The notes beneath the pieces are model-generated. The model was not told the DNA's origin, searched no databases, and saw only the letters and a program-made list of their open reading frames with translations. A stretch of 64,000 bases of DNA from Fasciola hepatica (taxonomy: Eukaryota > Platyhelminthes > Trematoda > Plagiorchiida > Fasciolidae): NCBI GenBank assembly GCA_948099385.1, contig CANUEZ040000117.1, positions 1,102,001 through 1,166,000 on the forward strand, written 5' to 3'. The translations under genes and the position numbers were made by a program. Below, one piece after another: positions 1 through 11,743 of the stretch. Position 1 is the stretch's first letter. The number at the start of each line of letters is the position of its first letter.

Positions 1-566
1 ATAATCTCTTCCCGAAGGTATGAGACCTTGAAAGAGGCCGTCATTGCCCGCACGACCCCAACGCAGGACCATTGTATGCTACAACATCAAAACGTTGAGC
101 TTGGAAGTAGGAAGCCCTCCGAACTACTGCCTGAGATGCAGCACTTGAGAGGGCCGACGGTAGACGAGGACTTGCTCTGAAGGGAACTTTGGCTGCAGCG
201 TTTGCCACGCGCAAGTGTTCGCTGGAGGAAACTGCGGCAATAGCTGATGACATTATGTCACGATACAGCCCCGCTGTAGCTGGAGTAACCAGGTCCTCCG
301 TCACAACGGTGCCTGCCTTGCCAACATCTAACGACCTGGAGTCAGTTTTGTCTAGAATTGACACGAGCCTACAACGCCTAGCAGTAAGAAGTGGGTCACA
401 GGAGCGGCACCGCGCACGCTCACCTGGGCTCCTTAGTCCGTCACTACGACGACGTTTCGTCGGTTCTTCAAAAGAATGGTATTGTAAATACCACAGTCCC
501 TTCGGTGAGGGAGCCAGACGATGCGAACCAGGGTGTACGTTTCCCGGTGCTCATCAGGGAAACTAA
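1..566 (+). pseudogene. gag: gypsy1 gag (capsid end and zinc knuckle)
   Basis: The first 180 bases read as capsid-like sequence (ETLKEAVIARTTPTQ, then RELWLQRLP) with a TGA at about 175. The frame then shifts and continues from about 205 (SLEETAAIADDIMSR) to the nucleocapsid region. The knuckle is C-x2-H-x9-C-x3-C, seen as CKYH followed by RRCEPGC, at about 475-535. Gag would package the element RNA in the cytoplasm. The amino-terminal part lies outside the window. The frameshift and the stop at 564-566 show decay. Confidence 0.78.
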
Positions 567-1115
567 ACCCCCGGCCCCTTGGTGGCGACCCACGAAGCCG
601 GGTATCAGACTAACAGTCGTCTTTTGAACGTGAGGGACATCATTTCCAATAACCTATTCCTTGTAGATACCGGTGCCGAAGTGAGAGTCCTCCCCCGAGC
701 GGAAGGCAACAATAGCACGCCGCAGACCCAAACACTACGCGTTGCCAATGGCACGGCCATCCCAACGTTTTTCAGCGGTCTCTCACCCTAAACTTAGGTT
801 TAAGGCATAATTTTCGTTGGGTATTCATCATCGCCGACGTCCCGCACCCAATTCTAGACATTGACTTCCTGCAACACTTTGACTTGTTAGTTGATGCACG
901 GCGCCGCGGAGTGGTAGATCGTCAGACCACTCTCGCTGTTGCGGGTTCTAGTTCGCGAGGGAATCACGTCACGCCTTTTTACGTCCAACCACCGGCACAC
1001 CAACCTTATGGCGAACTCATCGCCGCCTACCCAGCCATGTTTCGGCAGGCCGGGCCTCTCCCAGCAGTGACCACCAGTGTCACTCACCATATCGATACTA
1101 AGGGACCCCCAGTGT
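567..1115 (+). pseudogene. pol: gypsy1 aspartic protease and protease-RT linker
   Basis: Directly after the in-frame stop the same frame continues with LLNVRDIISNNLFLVDTG; the DTGA active-site motif lies at about 665-680. A frameshift near 790 moves the reading to another frame containing IADVPHPILDIDFLQHF, the conserved carboxy end of a retroviral-type protease, and then a linker ending HHIDTKGPPV at about 1115. There the reading stops in an AAT repeat that is the 3' tail of the inserted LINE. The protease would mature Gag and Pol. Short for a full protease-linker unit and clearly broken. Confidence 0.8.
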
Positions 1116-1116
1116 T

Positions 1117-1186
1117 AAATAATAATAATAATAATGGTATATTTCTCGACCATGGTCGAGACGCATGCGCAAGCGCATGATCATGG
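1117..1186 (-). other. LINE1 3'-terminal hairpin and (ATT)n tail
   Basis: On the minus strand the element ends with CCATGATC, a nested ATGCGC-TT-GCGCAT hairpin, GACCATGG, then AATATACC and (ATT)n. A related copy at 22405-22446 keeps the same nested pairing with base changes that still pair (GCGCGT allows a G-U pair, and the outer arm is CCATGGTC). A 3' stem-loop next to a microsatellite tail is a known RT recognition arrangement in CR1/L2-type LINEs; that role here is inference. Confidence 0.6.
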
Positions 1187-4079
1187 TGTACAACGTTACT
1201 CAAAACAATGAACTATACACGAATTTCAAGAAAGCGAGTGGAGTCGTCAGAAGCAAAACAATATAGCTAGAGATAGTTTGAGTCGACTGAAATTATAAAG
1301 GTTTGCGCGGCAAATACGGTTTGGTTTCGGATTCGACTGGTTGGTGGTGGTCCGTGAAAATACAAAATATATCGTGAAAATATAGCGCTAGGAATGCGTT
1401 ATACGTCATAATAATGCAAGATGTGGGTAACTGAGGCCTATTGCTGGTTCTATGCACGGAGTAAGTTATGGACATGGAGAGGTTAAAGAAATGAATGGGA
1501 GTACAACCGTGAACTTTGGTGAATATGAAGAGAGCGGCTCTCCATGGAGATGAAGTTGGCCCGGAATGATGGATATTCCCGATTCTAATAGAGGGAGTTC
1601 ATCATGAAACGAGGGGACATGAGGAAACTTTGTGGAAATGGACAGGCAACGTTGATGAATGTGGAGGAAACAGCAATCCATATATAAGGTGAGTTTAGGT
1701 TCGGGATCAATAACCCTTATCATTCAGAAAAAAAGGCAGCGCAACTTGAAGGCCTTTAACTGGTGAAGAGTCAATTTCAAGCTGGATACCGATCGAAAGA
1801 AAAATGAAATCTTGGAAGAGAAAACGGAGCGAAAAAATCTCCTTGTAGGCTTGCGCCTTATTGTTCTGTTATGCTGACAAATATATTGACTTATTGATTC
1901 TCAGTGATCTTCGGCATCATTGTTGGGAACCAAGGATGTGAGGGACAAGTGGACTCGCGTTCGGATAACGTATCGAATTTTAATGAGAAAAAATTCCTGT
2001 GTTGCGTATTCTGGCTCTGTTATTGGATTGTTTCACATGAGACCAAGGTGATGTGCAGCATCCCGTGGGTATGGTTCATCAGGCGGGGTAAGGGACGTGT
2101 CAATCAATCAATAGAAGTTTGCTTGCGAACTGTTATTTCTGAAGCCTCCAACAGTGACATCAGTAGTAGATGTGTTGCGTTAGGAGACGTCTATCAATCT
2201 GCTTGTAAGCATTTGGGGGTGTTTTAGGTCGTGTGGCCCGATTGCAATCCCGTTTGGTATAAAAGATGCCATTAAGGTCTCAGTCGGTACAGGTCAAAGT
2301 GTGGACATTGGTCACCGAAAGTGGTGCCCGAGAGAGTGGGCGACGACAAACCTGAAATAAATAGTGATAGCAGTCTGGACGTGGTTCCAGCTGTTGGTTA
2401 TGATAATAAATAGCGACAATTAATAAAGAACTGGCTGGGTTTATGTGGACTGTCAGTGTTACATTTCGTACTTTGATCTGGGTTTTAAATAGAGAGCTTA
2501 AGTAACGTAGGGTTGCAAGGGGTTGATAGGTACTACTACAGGCTAGCAAAAATAGCGTAAACCCGGTGGTATGCTGCGTCTGCATTTCAGAGATTTAACT
2601 TAATTGTGAGCAGGCTGCGGTAGTGATTGTAGTTGGCAGGAGGCAGTGGTTACTGTTAGGTAGGGTTGTAAACCTAAGCGTGGCTTGGATGCTAGGACAT
2701 CGAGAAGACCGCTTTCTAAAAAAGATGACGGACGATAGAGGGGTATAGATGGAAAAGGTGACCGGTTTCCACTATGTTCTTATCTCTTTTTCCTTTTCCG
2801 GGCTTCATCGAGGTTGCCGTTATTCGTCAGGTACGTCGATACTCTGTACAGGTCAATGGGTTGAAGGTCAGGGCTGTGGTAGCAATTGTATTTGACGTCG
2901 ACGTGCATGCTAGGTGCGCTTATGGTGGGTATGGGGTGGTTGAAACTTAGAGCGGGGGATGGGAAAGCGTATGTGGAGAGTCCAGTGCGCTGTCACCCCA
3001 GTCAGTCTCGAGCGTGAAGACCAAAGCTTGTCGAGCGAACAAGGGCGATGTGGGGTTTCCCCTTTCGCAGGATCAGGTCTGAGCTGATGGGATACTTTCC
3101 CATAGATGAAGGTTGCCCAATTCCTTCACAGCCCGATGTCAGTGGTATTTGGAGATCGAATCGATCCCACGAGGTCTTTTTCGTTTCCACTGTTCTCTTT
3201 TTTCAGTTTTATTATTATTATTATTTTTTTTTGTTTGTTTCCTAACAGAGGGGTGGTTGAGCCCATATAGGAACTTTCCATAGCCCCTCCGCCCGATCGT
3301 AATTTTATGCGTATTTGTCTTTTTTCGCAACTGCTGGGGGTGGTCTGTTTTCCCCACGTTCCAACGACGCAATGGTATGGGTGCCGTTGACATCAGGGGT
3401 TTCGCTAGCATGGGCTGGGAAAATGCAGGATGGGATTATGCAACACACGGAGTAGGACAACGAACGTTGTAAAGCACAAGCTAGCATACGTGTGTCAGTC
3501 TCATACAGCGCCAGGCCATGCCTAAGACCATCAGAGTCCATTCCGGGCTAACTGGTGCAGATGAGTTTAGCTCTGCTGATGGGAAATGGTGTGGTGCACA
3601 AGAGAGAATATGATAGTAGTTGGTGCATGGTAGATACAGAGGCGAGACGAGAGGAAAAGCCACCAAGTAAGTACTAGCAGGTGGGCTTCTGGGATTATAG
3701 ATTCTGGAATGAGGTGATTAAGAAAGGCGAATTGAGGCCGGGCATAAAACCCAGGTGAGTGGTGGTAGCAAAGATGAACGGGAGAGGAGTGAAAGGATCG
3801 AGTAAAGTGGTAGACGGCGGAACTCAGTGTCCTAGGGTCCAAAGCCACGTACTTATTTTCTGTGGAGACATCTAAGACTAAGAAACTTAGACTGGTTGGC
3901 AATAGAATAGGAACATTGTCTAAAATTAGGAGAACCGGCAAGCATTAAACTAGGTATAGTTATAAAAGTCAGCAAACTGTGGCTACAGTAGTATAGATTG
4001 TAAGCAATATAACGTAAAAGAGAATTGTTGCCCTGGCGTTTGTCATCGGGTGAGAAATGAAAGTTCTAGTGCAGTAATC
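1187..4079 (-). other. LINE1 3' untranslated region
   Basis: Non-coding sequence between the LINE1 stop and its terminal hairpin. The stretch 2270-2410 reads, on the minus strand, CATAACCAACAGCTGG and flanking bases, also found at about 21310 and 28285 in two other copies of the family. The distance from the stop to this motif is about 1.67 kb here but only about 0.45 kb in LINE2, so extra sequence is probably inserted; a TTA-rich tract at 3212-3240 may mark the end of such an insertion. No coding feature was recognised. Confidence 0.6.
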
Positions 4080-7000
4080 CTAGTAATCAAACCCGTTTTC
4101 GTAGGCCACCTCTTCGGTGACGGTCAGGCCGGTAAGAAGGATCACATTGGGAACAGTCAAGAAGTGATCCAGCGAGCCTCTGAACTGGGAAATTGAGAGA
4201 CTTTCGCGGATGTTTAGCGGGAGTTTATTCCATAACTTTGAGTATTTTATAAGGAAAAAGTTAGATCTTAACGCTAGTTTTGATCTAGGAATAGAGAGCT
4301 GCAATGACCGATGGCGTAGAGCATAATTCGTGGAGGGAGTGAGACGAATGGGTTCGGTACACGAAAAGGCCGTACGGTGGTACAGCTTAAACAGGAAGCA
4401 CAAATTGAGCTTCATGCGACGCAACCATAGAGGGTCAAGATTGAGTAGGATGCATCGATCCTTGTAACACAGACTGGAGGAAAAGCCTACTATTTGTTTG
4501 GTGAATTGGCGTTGCACGGACTCCAGAGAAATGCGGTCGGATTTCGTCATGTTGGTGAAGATAATGGGACAGTATTCAAGGAGAGGCCTGGCGTGAGACT
4601 TGTAAGTGAGCAGTTTGCAATCATTTAGCCGAAAAGTTCTGGAGATGAGACCAGTGGTTCTTCTGGTTTTTGCAATCTGGAGTGGAACATACTCAGAAAA
4701 CCTAAAGCTACAAGAATAATGGAGACCAAGGTCTCGAACTAAAGGGCTGTACGAAATGGGTAGGTCGTGGATAAGCAGGGTTCCGGGGGTCACTTGACAT
4801 CTGAATGTTGTGTAGCAGCTCTTCGAGGTCGAAAAGTCCATATTCCATGAATTGCACCAATCCCCGAGTCGCTTTAGGTCACTAGAGATATCATCCAGCA
4901 TGATGTTGAGGTTTTGACGAGGAAACTCATAGACAATCTTAACGTCATCAGCAAAAAGGAATGGGGTACCATGGTGCAAGGTGGGAAATATGTCGTTTAT
5001 GTAGATGAGAAATAGTAAAGGACCGAGTACACTGCCTTGTATAACTCCACTGGTGACTGGAGCAGGTTGTGAGAGACACCCATCAATGGAAACCACTTGT
5101 GAACGGTCCGATAAATAAGATGTTAACCAAGATAAAAGCGAACCGGAAAAGCCATGAGCTTTGAGTTTGGTTAGTAACAAAGCGTGAGGGACGCGGTCGA
5201 AAGCCTTTGTCATATCAAGGTATATGATGATGATAGATTTAGCGTTGTCGGCGGCCGCCGTTATGAGGTTAAAAAAGTCGTACTGACAGGTGGTGCATGA
5301 ACGTGATTTTAGGAAGCCATGCTGCCCACTATGGATGATGTTATGGGACAACAGGAAGTCGGACATCCGCTGTTTGATGAGGCGTTCCATCAACCTAGAA
5401 GCAATTGGAGTGTGGTTGATAGGGCGGTAATTTGAGGGGTCATGTATTGGTCCCTTCTTATGGATTGGGATGATGACCGCAGTCTTCCACTGTGAGGGAA
5501 ATATGCCAAACTTGATGGATAGATTGTAGACCTTCAATAGTAAGGCTGCGACATCAGTTCCTCCAAGACGTAGAAGTGTCGGCGGAACACCATCATGGCC
5601 AAGGTGTGAGGACTTCCGGACACGGGTAATCTGGTTGGTCACCTCTTTTAAAGTAAATTCTAAATCAGACAGTGAGTGCTCGGTGACAGGGTCTATGCAT
5701 GGGGATAAAGTACGGGGGTTCGTAGTCATGGATGCAGCAAAGTAGGAGTTAAGCGCCTCGGCTATCGCTACAGGTGAGGTAATGTGGTCGTTATTTTCTA
5801 AGATTAGAGAGGGGATACTTACTGGTTTGCTCTGATTTCTATTCTTCATTAGGTATGCCAACTTTGAGGAAGTATCATGGCATTGCAAGGCAGATACTTC
5901 TTGTTTTTTGAGCATATCATCAGTCTTCATTCTGATTGCTACCGAGAGACGTTGGAGCTGCAAGAATGACGATAAGTCATTATTGGTTTGGTACACCTTC
6001 TGGAGCTTCAGGTACTTGTTTTGCATTCGGCTCAGGATTGAACTACGGACTCGGTTTGATGTGATACGAGTAGTAGTGATTTTGGACAGCAAGTATGATA
6101 GGTTAGAATATAGTAAATTAGCAGCCAGCTGAGGGTCGCTTTGCAGGAAAAAGTCGTCCCAGTCTAGCGATCGAAGCGTGCAGATAAGATTGACCCAGTT
6201 GACTGCTGAAGAGTAATGATTGGGTGGGTGGGATTTGTCAAAAGATTGCGGAACCACGAAGGTGCAGGACACCATTCTGTGGTCGCTTCCAGGAAAGAGG
6301 TCGAGCGTACTGGCTGAAACATCTGATAAACCAATAGTAAACAACAAATCAAGGATGTTGTTACCTCTGGTTGGGACTGTTACATGTTGGATCCAGCGCC
6401 CAACGTGGATGCATGACATAAAATCTAGTAAGTTGTTTGGGGCGGATAGAGTATTCCAACAAATGCTCGGTGCATTGAAGTTCCCCGCTATGAGTTTGGA
6501 GGAACAGGGCAGCAATGAAAGATAGTTGAAAGCGTCAATAATCTTGGTAAGATCCATAGCGTTGGAATCGGGTGGCCTATAGATGCAACCAATATGAAGA
6601 TAGGAATTAAGTAAGGGAATTGTTAACCACAGTGAATCCTGAATGGCGTCCAGAGTTGTGTGTGACAGTGGAATGGCCAGCAGAGTGTTTTTGACATAAA
6701 TTAGACAGCCTCCCCCACGACAAGGCCTATTCCTTCGGAACATCTGGTAGCCAACTAGACAGACTCGATCTGACGGGACGGAATCTGTTAGCCATGTTTC
6801 AGTTACAATGATAATATCAAAGTCAGAGTGCTCAGCGATGCTGCGGATGGCTTTAGTTTTGTGCAGTAATGAACGGGCATTTACAAGTATGACTGAGAGA
6901 GATGATACAGGCCTCGGTAGTGGTGGATATGGTGGGGGGTTCGGTAGTGGTGATGAGGGTGGTAATTCCAGTGAAGTATAGGGCAAGGATGGGGGGAGGA

Positions 7001-8609
7001 CCTCAGTTGTTCCACGGATTGGATGAGTTGAAGCCTGGAGGGGGATAGTGTGAGGGGTGAGGGATGGGGAGGTGCTGTTTGGGAGAGTAGTTTGAATGCG
7101 GGGAATATTCTCGAAGGGGGCCGGCAGGAAAAAAGCGGCCATGGATGGATGGCAGTACTGGGCCAAGAGACGTGGATGGGTCTTGTGGGAGAGGGTAGCT
7201 AGGTGAAACCAGGAAATGGTTCCCAGGGAGTGACTGGGTAGCGGTAGAGGTATAGAGTAGTTGGTGTGGCGGATAGTAATGTAATGGAGCGGTGAATGGG
7301 GGGGATAATGTGGGTACAAGTAGGGTGGAAATGAAAAAGCAGTTGGCCGAGATGGAAAACTAGGATTCCCAGCCGCATAAGGGGCTGGTAAAATTTCACG
7401 TGACTGAGTCATTACCTTATGGTTTGCATGTGCGTTGCGTTGATGGGCCTTGTTCTTTTGGTGACGAGGTGTTAACTTCTGTGGGTGAATCTGCACTGAC
7501 GGGCTAATTAGCGGTGGTGGCCTAGGTGGTAACCAGACACATTCTGGTTGCAAATGGGTGCGTGCAGATGGTGGGCTTAGGGGCCTGGTTGAGTTATCAA
7601 AAATGCCAGAGGTAACAGGATGCATGGGTGTAGACGGAGGTGGGTTGCTGGTGCAGTGATTTTTAGGTATGGTTAAATAACCCGACATGGAGCTAGTAGA
7701 AGGAATGGGGTCATCTAGACTTGTGGAGTACATGAGCTCGCGGGTGGATGAGTTGGAGGAACCTTCATCAGTTTTGTGGACGTTGGGGCGCTTGTTCCAG
7801 TCTGGAGATTTGCTTGGGCTATTCTGGATATTGGGGCGTTTGCCAGGTGGCTCATTGGGTGAGGAAATTGGCGTACTGTCTAAATCTACGGTTGCATTGT
7901 AATCTGCAATAGATGGCAACATCGGGTGATTGCCAGTGATAGGTGCCCCAGAGTTTTGGGGTGGATTGTTGGTTGCGCTAACACCGGGGTTACTGTTCTG
8001 GGCGTGACTCTTGTGCACCTCTCTTTGCAGTGGGGTCTTGTCAGGAAATATCTTGGCGCACTTGAAGCCGGTTTTGGCTACGACTAACGCTTGCCGGCTG
8101 ATAAAAATCTTGGCGACAACTTCATTTGTAAACTGGAACAGCAGTGGACAGGTGGTGCGTAGGGAGGTTTTGCGGAGTCTAATACAGTGGCACAGTTGTG
8201 AGTCAAGGTTGCAAGCGCTTAGGATCATATTTTTAGCCTCTGAGAGAGGTATTCGGTCTGGAATGTTAAACACAACCGCATTGTTTGCCTTTTTTATCCG
8301 TCTGGAGATTTCCGAGGCAATTGTGTCCACAAACTTCGTGGCCAGTAGTAGATTGGTTGGGGTATGGTGTGCGGCTGGATCAAGCAAGAATGCTATAGGC
8401 ATCAGTTGACTGATAATTTGATCAGCGGAGTCAATGCGAGAGGAAAGACTGCTCAGATTGTTGCTCATTTCCGTAGTTTGTCTATTAGCATGTCCAAGTA
8501 TATCTACCAGAGAGACTGAGCAGTTATTCAGTGAGTTTTGCAGTTTAGCAGTCTTGCGACGGCGGTTGCTGGCAGTGATTTTGGGTCGGTTGGGAGGAGA
8601 TGTAGGCAT
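4080..8609 (-). CDS. LINE1 polyprotein: ORF1-like domain, endonuclease and reverse transcriptase
   Basis: An uninterrupted frame of 1,509 codons from an ATG at 8609; the frame stays open 23 codons upstream but with no earlier ATG. Numbering from the open codon at 8657: residues 60-230 hold an ORF1-like, RRM-type region ([23 protein letters not shown]); 230-585 is a Pro/Ser-rich linker; 585-800 is an endonuclease-exonuclease-phosphatase domain (VNARSLL, VTETWL, IYRPPDS, GSDHRM); 1000-1290 is the RT ([38 protein letters not shown]); a thumb and carboxy domain end in ENGFDY. The endonuclease motif usually read GDFN is AGNFNAP here (about residue 725), losing a metal-binding Asp. Function: target-primed reverse transcription in the nucleus. 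CR1-type elements usually carry two separate ORFs. Confidence 0.85.
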   Translation of the reverse strand: MPTSPPNRPKITASNRRRKTAKLQNSLNNCSVSLVDILGHANRQTTEMSNNLSSLSSRIDSADQIISQLMPIAFLLDPAAHHTPTNLLLATKFVDTIASEISRRIKKANNAVVFNIPDRIPLSEAKNMILSACNLDSQLCHCIRLRKTSLRTTCPLLFQFTNEVVAKIFISRQALVVAKTGFKCAKIFPDKTPLQREVHKSHAQNSNPGVSATNNPPQNSGAPITGNHPMLPSIADYNATVDLDSTPISSPNEPPGKRPNIQNSPSKSPDWNKRPNVHKTDEGSSNSSTRELMYSTSLDDPIPSTSSMSGYLTIPKNHCTSNPPPSTPMHPVTSGIFDNSTRPLSPPSARTHLQPECVWLPPRPPPLISPSVQIHPQKLTPRHQKNKAHQRNAHANHKVMTQSREILPAPYAAGNPSFPSRPTAFSFPPYLYPHYPPHSPLHYITIRHTNYSIPLPLPSHSLGTISWFHLATLSHKTHPRLLAQYCHPSMAAFFLPAPFENIPRIQTTLPNSTSPSLTPHTIPLQASTHPIRGTTEVLPPSLPYTSLELPPSSPLPNPPPYPPLPRPVSSLSVILVNARSLLHKTKAIRSIAEHSDFDIIIVTETWLTDSVPSDRVCLVGYQMFRRNRPCRGGGCLIYVKNTLLAIPLSHTTLDAIQDSLWLTIPLLNSYLHIGCIYRPPDSNAMDLTKIIDAFNYLSLLPCSSKLIAGNFNAPSICWNTLSAPNNLLDFMSCIHVGRWIQHVTVPTRGNNILDLLFTIGLSDVSASTLDLFPGSDHRMVSCTFVVPQSFDKSHPPNHYSSAVNWVNLICTLRSLDWDDFFLQSDPQLAANLLYSNLSYLLSKITTTRITSNRVRSSILSRMQNKYLKLQKVYQTNNDLSSFLQLQRLSVAIRMKTDDMLKKQEVSALQCHDTSSKLAYLMKNRNQSKPVSIPSLILENNDHITSPVAIAEALNSYFAASMTTNPRTLSPCIDPVTEHSLSDLEFTLKEVTNQITRVRKSSHLGHDGVPPTLLRLGGTDVAALLLKVYNLSIKFGIFPSQWKTAVIIPIHKKGPIHDPSNYRPINHTPIASRLMERLIKQRMSDFLLSHNIIHSGQHGFLKSRSCTTCQYDFFNLITAAADNAKSIIIIYLDMTKAFDRVPHALLLTKLKAHGFSGSLLSWLTSYLSDRSQVVSIDGCLSQPAPVTSGVIQGSVLGPLLFLIYINDIFPTLHHGTPFLFADDVKIVYEFPRQNLNIMLDDISSDLKRLGDWCNSWNMDFSTSKSCYTTFRCQVTPGTLLIHDLPISYSPLVRDLGLHYSCSFRFSEYVPLQIAKTRRTTGLISRTFRLNDCKLLTYKSHARPLLEYCPIIFTNMTKSDRISLESVQRQFTKQIVGFSSSLCYKDRCILLNLDPLWLRRMKLNLCFLFKLYHRTAFSCTEPIRLTPSTNYALRHRSLQLSIPRSKLALRSNFFLIKYSKLWNKLPLNIRESLSISQFRGSLDHFLTVPNVILLTGLTVTEEVAYENGFDY

Positions 8610-8690
8610 ATCTATGGTGGTGAGGATGTGGATGGCCAATCGGATGAGATGTGGCAATATGCGGGGGTAAGAGAGCTATACGGAAGCAAA

Positions 8691-10054
8691 GGATTAGCGC
8701 TTAACAAAGCCACCGTCCCTGACCGATACCCGATTCCCCATATACAGGACCTTACTTCGTCTTTATCAGGTTGCTCCATCTTCAGCCGTATCGATTTAGT
8801 TCGTGCGTACAACCAGATCCCGGTAGCAGACCCCGATATCCCTAAAACTGGCGTCACTTCGCCTTTCGGGTTGTTCGAATTTCTGCGAGTGCCGTTTGGA
8901 CTCAGCGATGCAGCCCAGACCTTTCAACGGTTCATGCACGAGGCAACTCGTGGTTTGGGAAATGTCCGCATATCTCTGGATGATATTTTGGTGGCTGGTT
9001 CTTCAGAGCAAGAGCACTTCGCACACTTACGAGCACTTTTCGAACGCCTTAGCCAGCACGGCGTTACGATCAATATCGCGAAATGCGAATTGGGCCGGGC
9101 TGATATCACCTTCATAGGACATTCTATTTCATCCTCGGGTATCCGCCCTCCGGCAGATAAGGTGTCTGCTATTCGCGACTATCCTGAACCCCAATCTTTT
9201 CTCCAGTTACGTCAGTTTGCCGGCCTGGTGAATTTCTACCGCCGATTTATTCCTCACTGTGCGGAAATGATGCAACTCCTAACCGACCTGTTGCGCGGAG
9301 GTAAGCGGAAGTTCGAGTTTCCCGACACGGCACAAGCCGCATTTACCTTGGTCAAAGATTCTGTCGCCAACACAGCACTCCTTACACACCCCGACCCTCT
9401 GGCTCCTATTTCCGTAGTGACGGATGCCTCGGACACAGCGGTTGGAGCAGTACTGCAACAGTTCGTAGGCGATTCTTGGCAACCTTGAGCATTCTTCTCC
9501 AAGCGCCTACAACCCGCAAAATCAAGGTACAGCACATTCGGTAGAGAGTCATTAGCCATCTACTTGGAAATCCGTCATTTTCGACAAGCATTCGAAGGCC
9601 GTTCGTTCACGGTGTTTACAGACCACAAGCCTCTGGTCTACGCACTAAAGTCAGCTTTGGATCGATACTCACCACGCGAGATTCGCCACTTAGACTTTGT
9701 CTCACAGTTTACTGTGGACATACGACACGTCTCTGGGGTACTTAATCCCGTCGCCGACGGCTTATCACGCGTATATCAACTAAGTCTTTCACAGACGCCT
9801 AACATCAACTTGGACGCAATGGCACAGGCTCAAACTATGGGCCCTGACATCGAACAACTTCGACAAAACGGTTCTTTGAGTTTAACCACAGTACCCATTC
9901 CGGCATCCCAGAATACCATCGTGTGCGATGTGTCGCAAGGCAGCCCTAGGCCAGTAGTTCTTGCTGCCCACGGTTATCCTACTTTCCTGACACTCCATAA
10001 TCTGGCTCATCCGGGTGTGACTGCCTCGGTGCGACCGATAACTGAGCCTTTTTG
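8691..10054 (+). pseudogene. pol: gypsy1 reverse transcriptase and RNase H
   Basis: Gypsy pol resumes at about 8691 ([17 protein letters not shown]). RT motifs in order: [34 protein letters not shown], then SLDDILVAG in place of the usual YLDD or YVDD, then FYRRFIPHC. RNase H follows: [36 protein letters not shown], with the D, E and D catalytic residues visible. A single in-frame TGA at 9486-9488 replaces a codon just before AFFSKRL. The frame is otherwise open to about 10050, where a one-base shift moves the reading to the integrase frame. The Tyr-to-Ser change before the catalytic Asp pair is unusual. Confidence 0.88.
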
Positions 10055-11172
10055 TTTGGCACAATGTCAAACGAGATGTCCGTCAATGGGCTCGTGCTTG
10101 TCTGCAGTGTCAACGTGTTAAGACCCATGGGCACACTAAGGTGGCGTTAGCCAGGTTCCCAGAACCTGAAACACGTTTTTTTTTTCATGTGCACGTCGAC
10201 CTCGCAGGACCGCTTCCACCTTCGCTTGGGTACGTTTACATACTCACATGCGTGGATCGCTTTACTCGCTGGCCGTATGCCATCCCTATCTCTCGTCCCA
10301 CGTCGGAAGCGGCCGCAAAAGCTTTTCTGACCGGTTGGGTTAGTCATTTCGGTTGCCCGGTGATAGTAACCACCGATCGCGGTCCAAACTTTGATGGCGC
10401 TTTCGGCAGCCTACTTGCTACGCTCGGTTACCGACACGTTAAGACGACAGCTTACCACCCTCAGGCTAATGGTATGGTCGAGCGTTTCCATCGGCAATTA
10501 AAGGCCGCCCCTCGAGCAAACGGTAACCCCCTTTGGAGTGAAACACTTCCATTAGCACTCTAAAGCCTGCGTAGTACCGTTAAGGAGGAATTACACACAA
10601 CACCGGCCGTACTAGTATATGGCTGTACACTTCGTCTGCCTGAGGAGTTGGTAGCCCCCTCGACAGCCGTTACTTTCGACTACGGTGACTATGCTCAGCG
10701 CCTTAAGCAGCACATACGAGTGCTCAAGGCGAGTCAGCCGCGTGAACAATAGCCTACAAGTTATGTCCCAACAGCGTTAGGAACCACCACTCACGTATTC
10801 CTTCTCGTCGATGGCGTTCGATCACCATTACAAGCGCCATACACTGGCCCGTTTCGGGTGATAAAACGTAGGGCAAAAGCATTTGTCATAGATATCAGCG
10901 GACGACACGACACCGTTTCTATCGACCGTCTCAAGCCTGCCGTCATGGAGTGCAAGCCGCTCAGCCAATTTACACCTACTCAAGCCGCTCAGTCACCCGA
11001 ATCGAGCGAGTTACCACTCGAACCACCCCCAAGTTCGCCTAGTGAGGGCTTGGCAGCTAGTCCATCAGATTCTCGAACCGTACCCGCAAAGCGAAGTAGC
11101 CGTCGCGGTCGCCAAATAAGAGATCCCATCCGCTTAGCCGATTTCGTGAAGATTCTTACAAACGACTGTTAG
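10055..11172 (+). pseudogene. pol: gypsy1 integrase with GPY/F module
   Basis: After the frameshift the reading gives the zinc-binding end (HNVKRDVRQWARACLQCQR), then the DDE core: DLAGPLPPS, VTTDRGPNFDGAF and ANGMVERFHRQLK, with all three catalytic acids present. A TAA at 10561-10563 and a TAG at about 10750 interrupt the same frame. Beyond them lie the YTGPFRVI segment of the GPY/F module and IDRLKPAVME. A Pro/Ser-rich tail ends at the stop 11170-11172. Integrase would insert the cDNA into host chromatin. The domain set is complete for a gypsy integrase but the copy is dead. Confidence 0.88.
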
Positions 11173-11743
11173 CAATAAGTTGGGAAGTTCGCCATGTATT
11201 TAACAACCAACAGGCCCGTGAAATTACAATCGGTAGTTATGATTTCATCTTCTTCTGGTCTCCTAGAGACTCCAACAACACCGAACATCGTTTGTGTGTT
11301 GTTATTGCGGTCCAACATCCGCCGGCGCCCTCAGGCGCTATTTTGTCCCAGTTTACCTTGCCCTCTCTCAGACATATCTACACAGTCACATTGGCTTCGT
11401 CCGTAGCCTCGCTGGCTCTCGTGCACGTTCAAAGAGCCAACCACTCATTGGATAACGGGACGATTCGTCAGTTTGGTACTGGAGACGACAACTGGACGCC
11501 CTTTTGGATGGACCTGACGCGGCGTCTTTAGGCTCGCATTCGTGTGAGACCCGTGGGCGCCAAAACACCGCTGGACCTGCGCACATCGGACCTCGAGAGT
11601 GTAGGCACCGTTAAACTCATCAGCAGTCGTTCGAAGTCACCAACAACATAACGGGCAAGCTACGAAGAGTTCCTGGACAACCAATAATTCTGGCCTACCA
11701 TCACGATCGAAGCCCAACTCCGTTGGACTTCTAGGAGGAGGCC

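Larger units (their letters stand above)
1116..8690 (-). mobile_element. CR1-like LINE (LINE1), antisense inside gypsy1
   Basis: The element reads 8690 to 1116 on the minus strand: one long ORF, a 3' region of nearly 3 kb, a terminal hairpin and an (ATT)n tail. It interrupts the gypsy1 pol frame, so it inserted after that element. Its 3' end (1140-1400) matches, in reverse complement, sequence at about 22250-22480, and its protein matches LINE2 at 22.7-27.8 kb, so this is a multi-copy family. The RT signature ([20 protein letters not shown], then FADD) and the single apurinic-type endonuclease fit the CR1/jockey group. No clear target-site duplication was found, and gypsy sequence is missing at the site. 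Confidence 0.85.
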
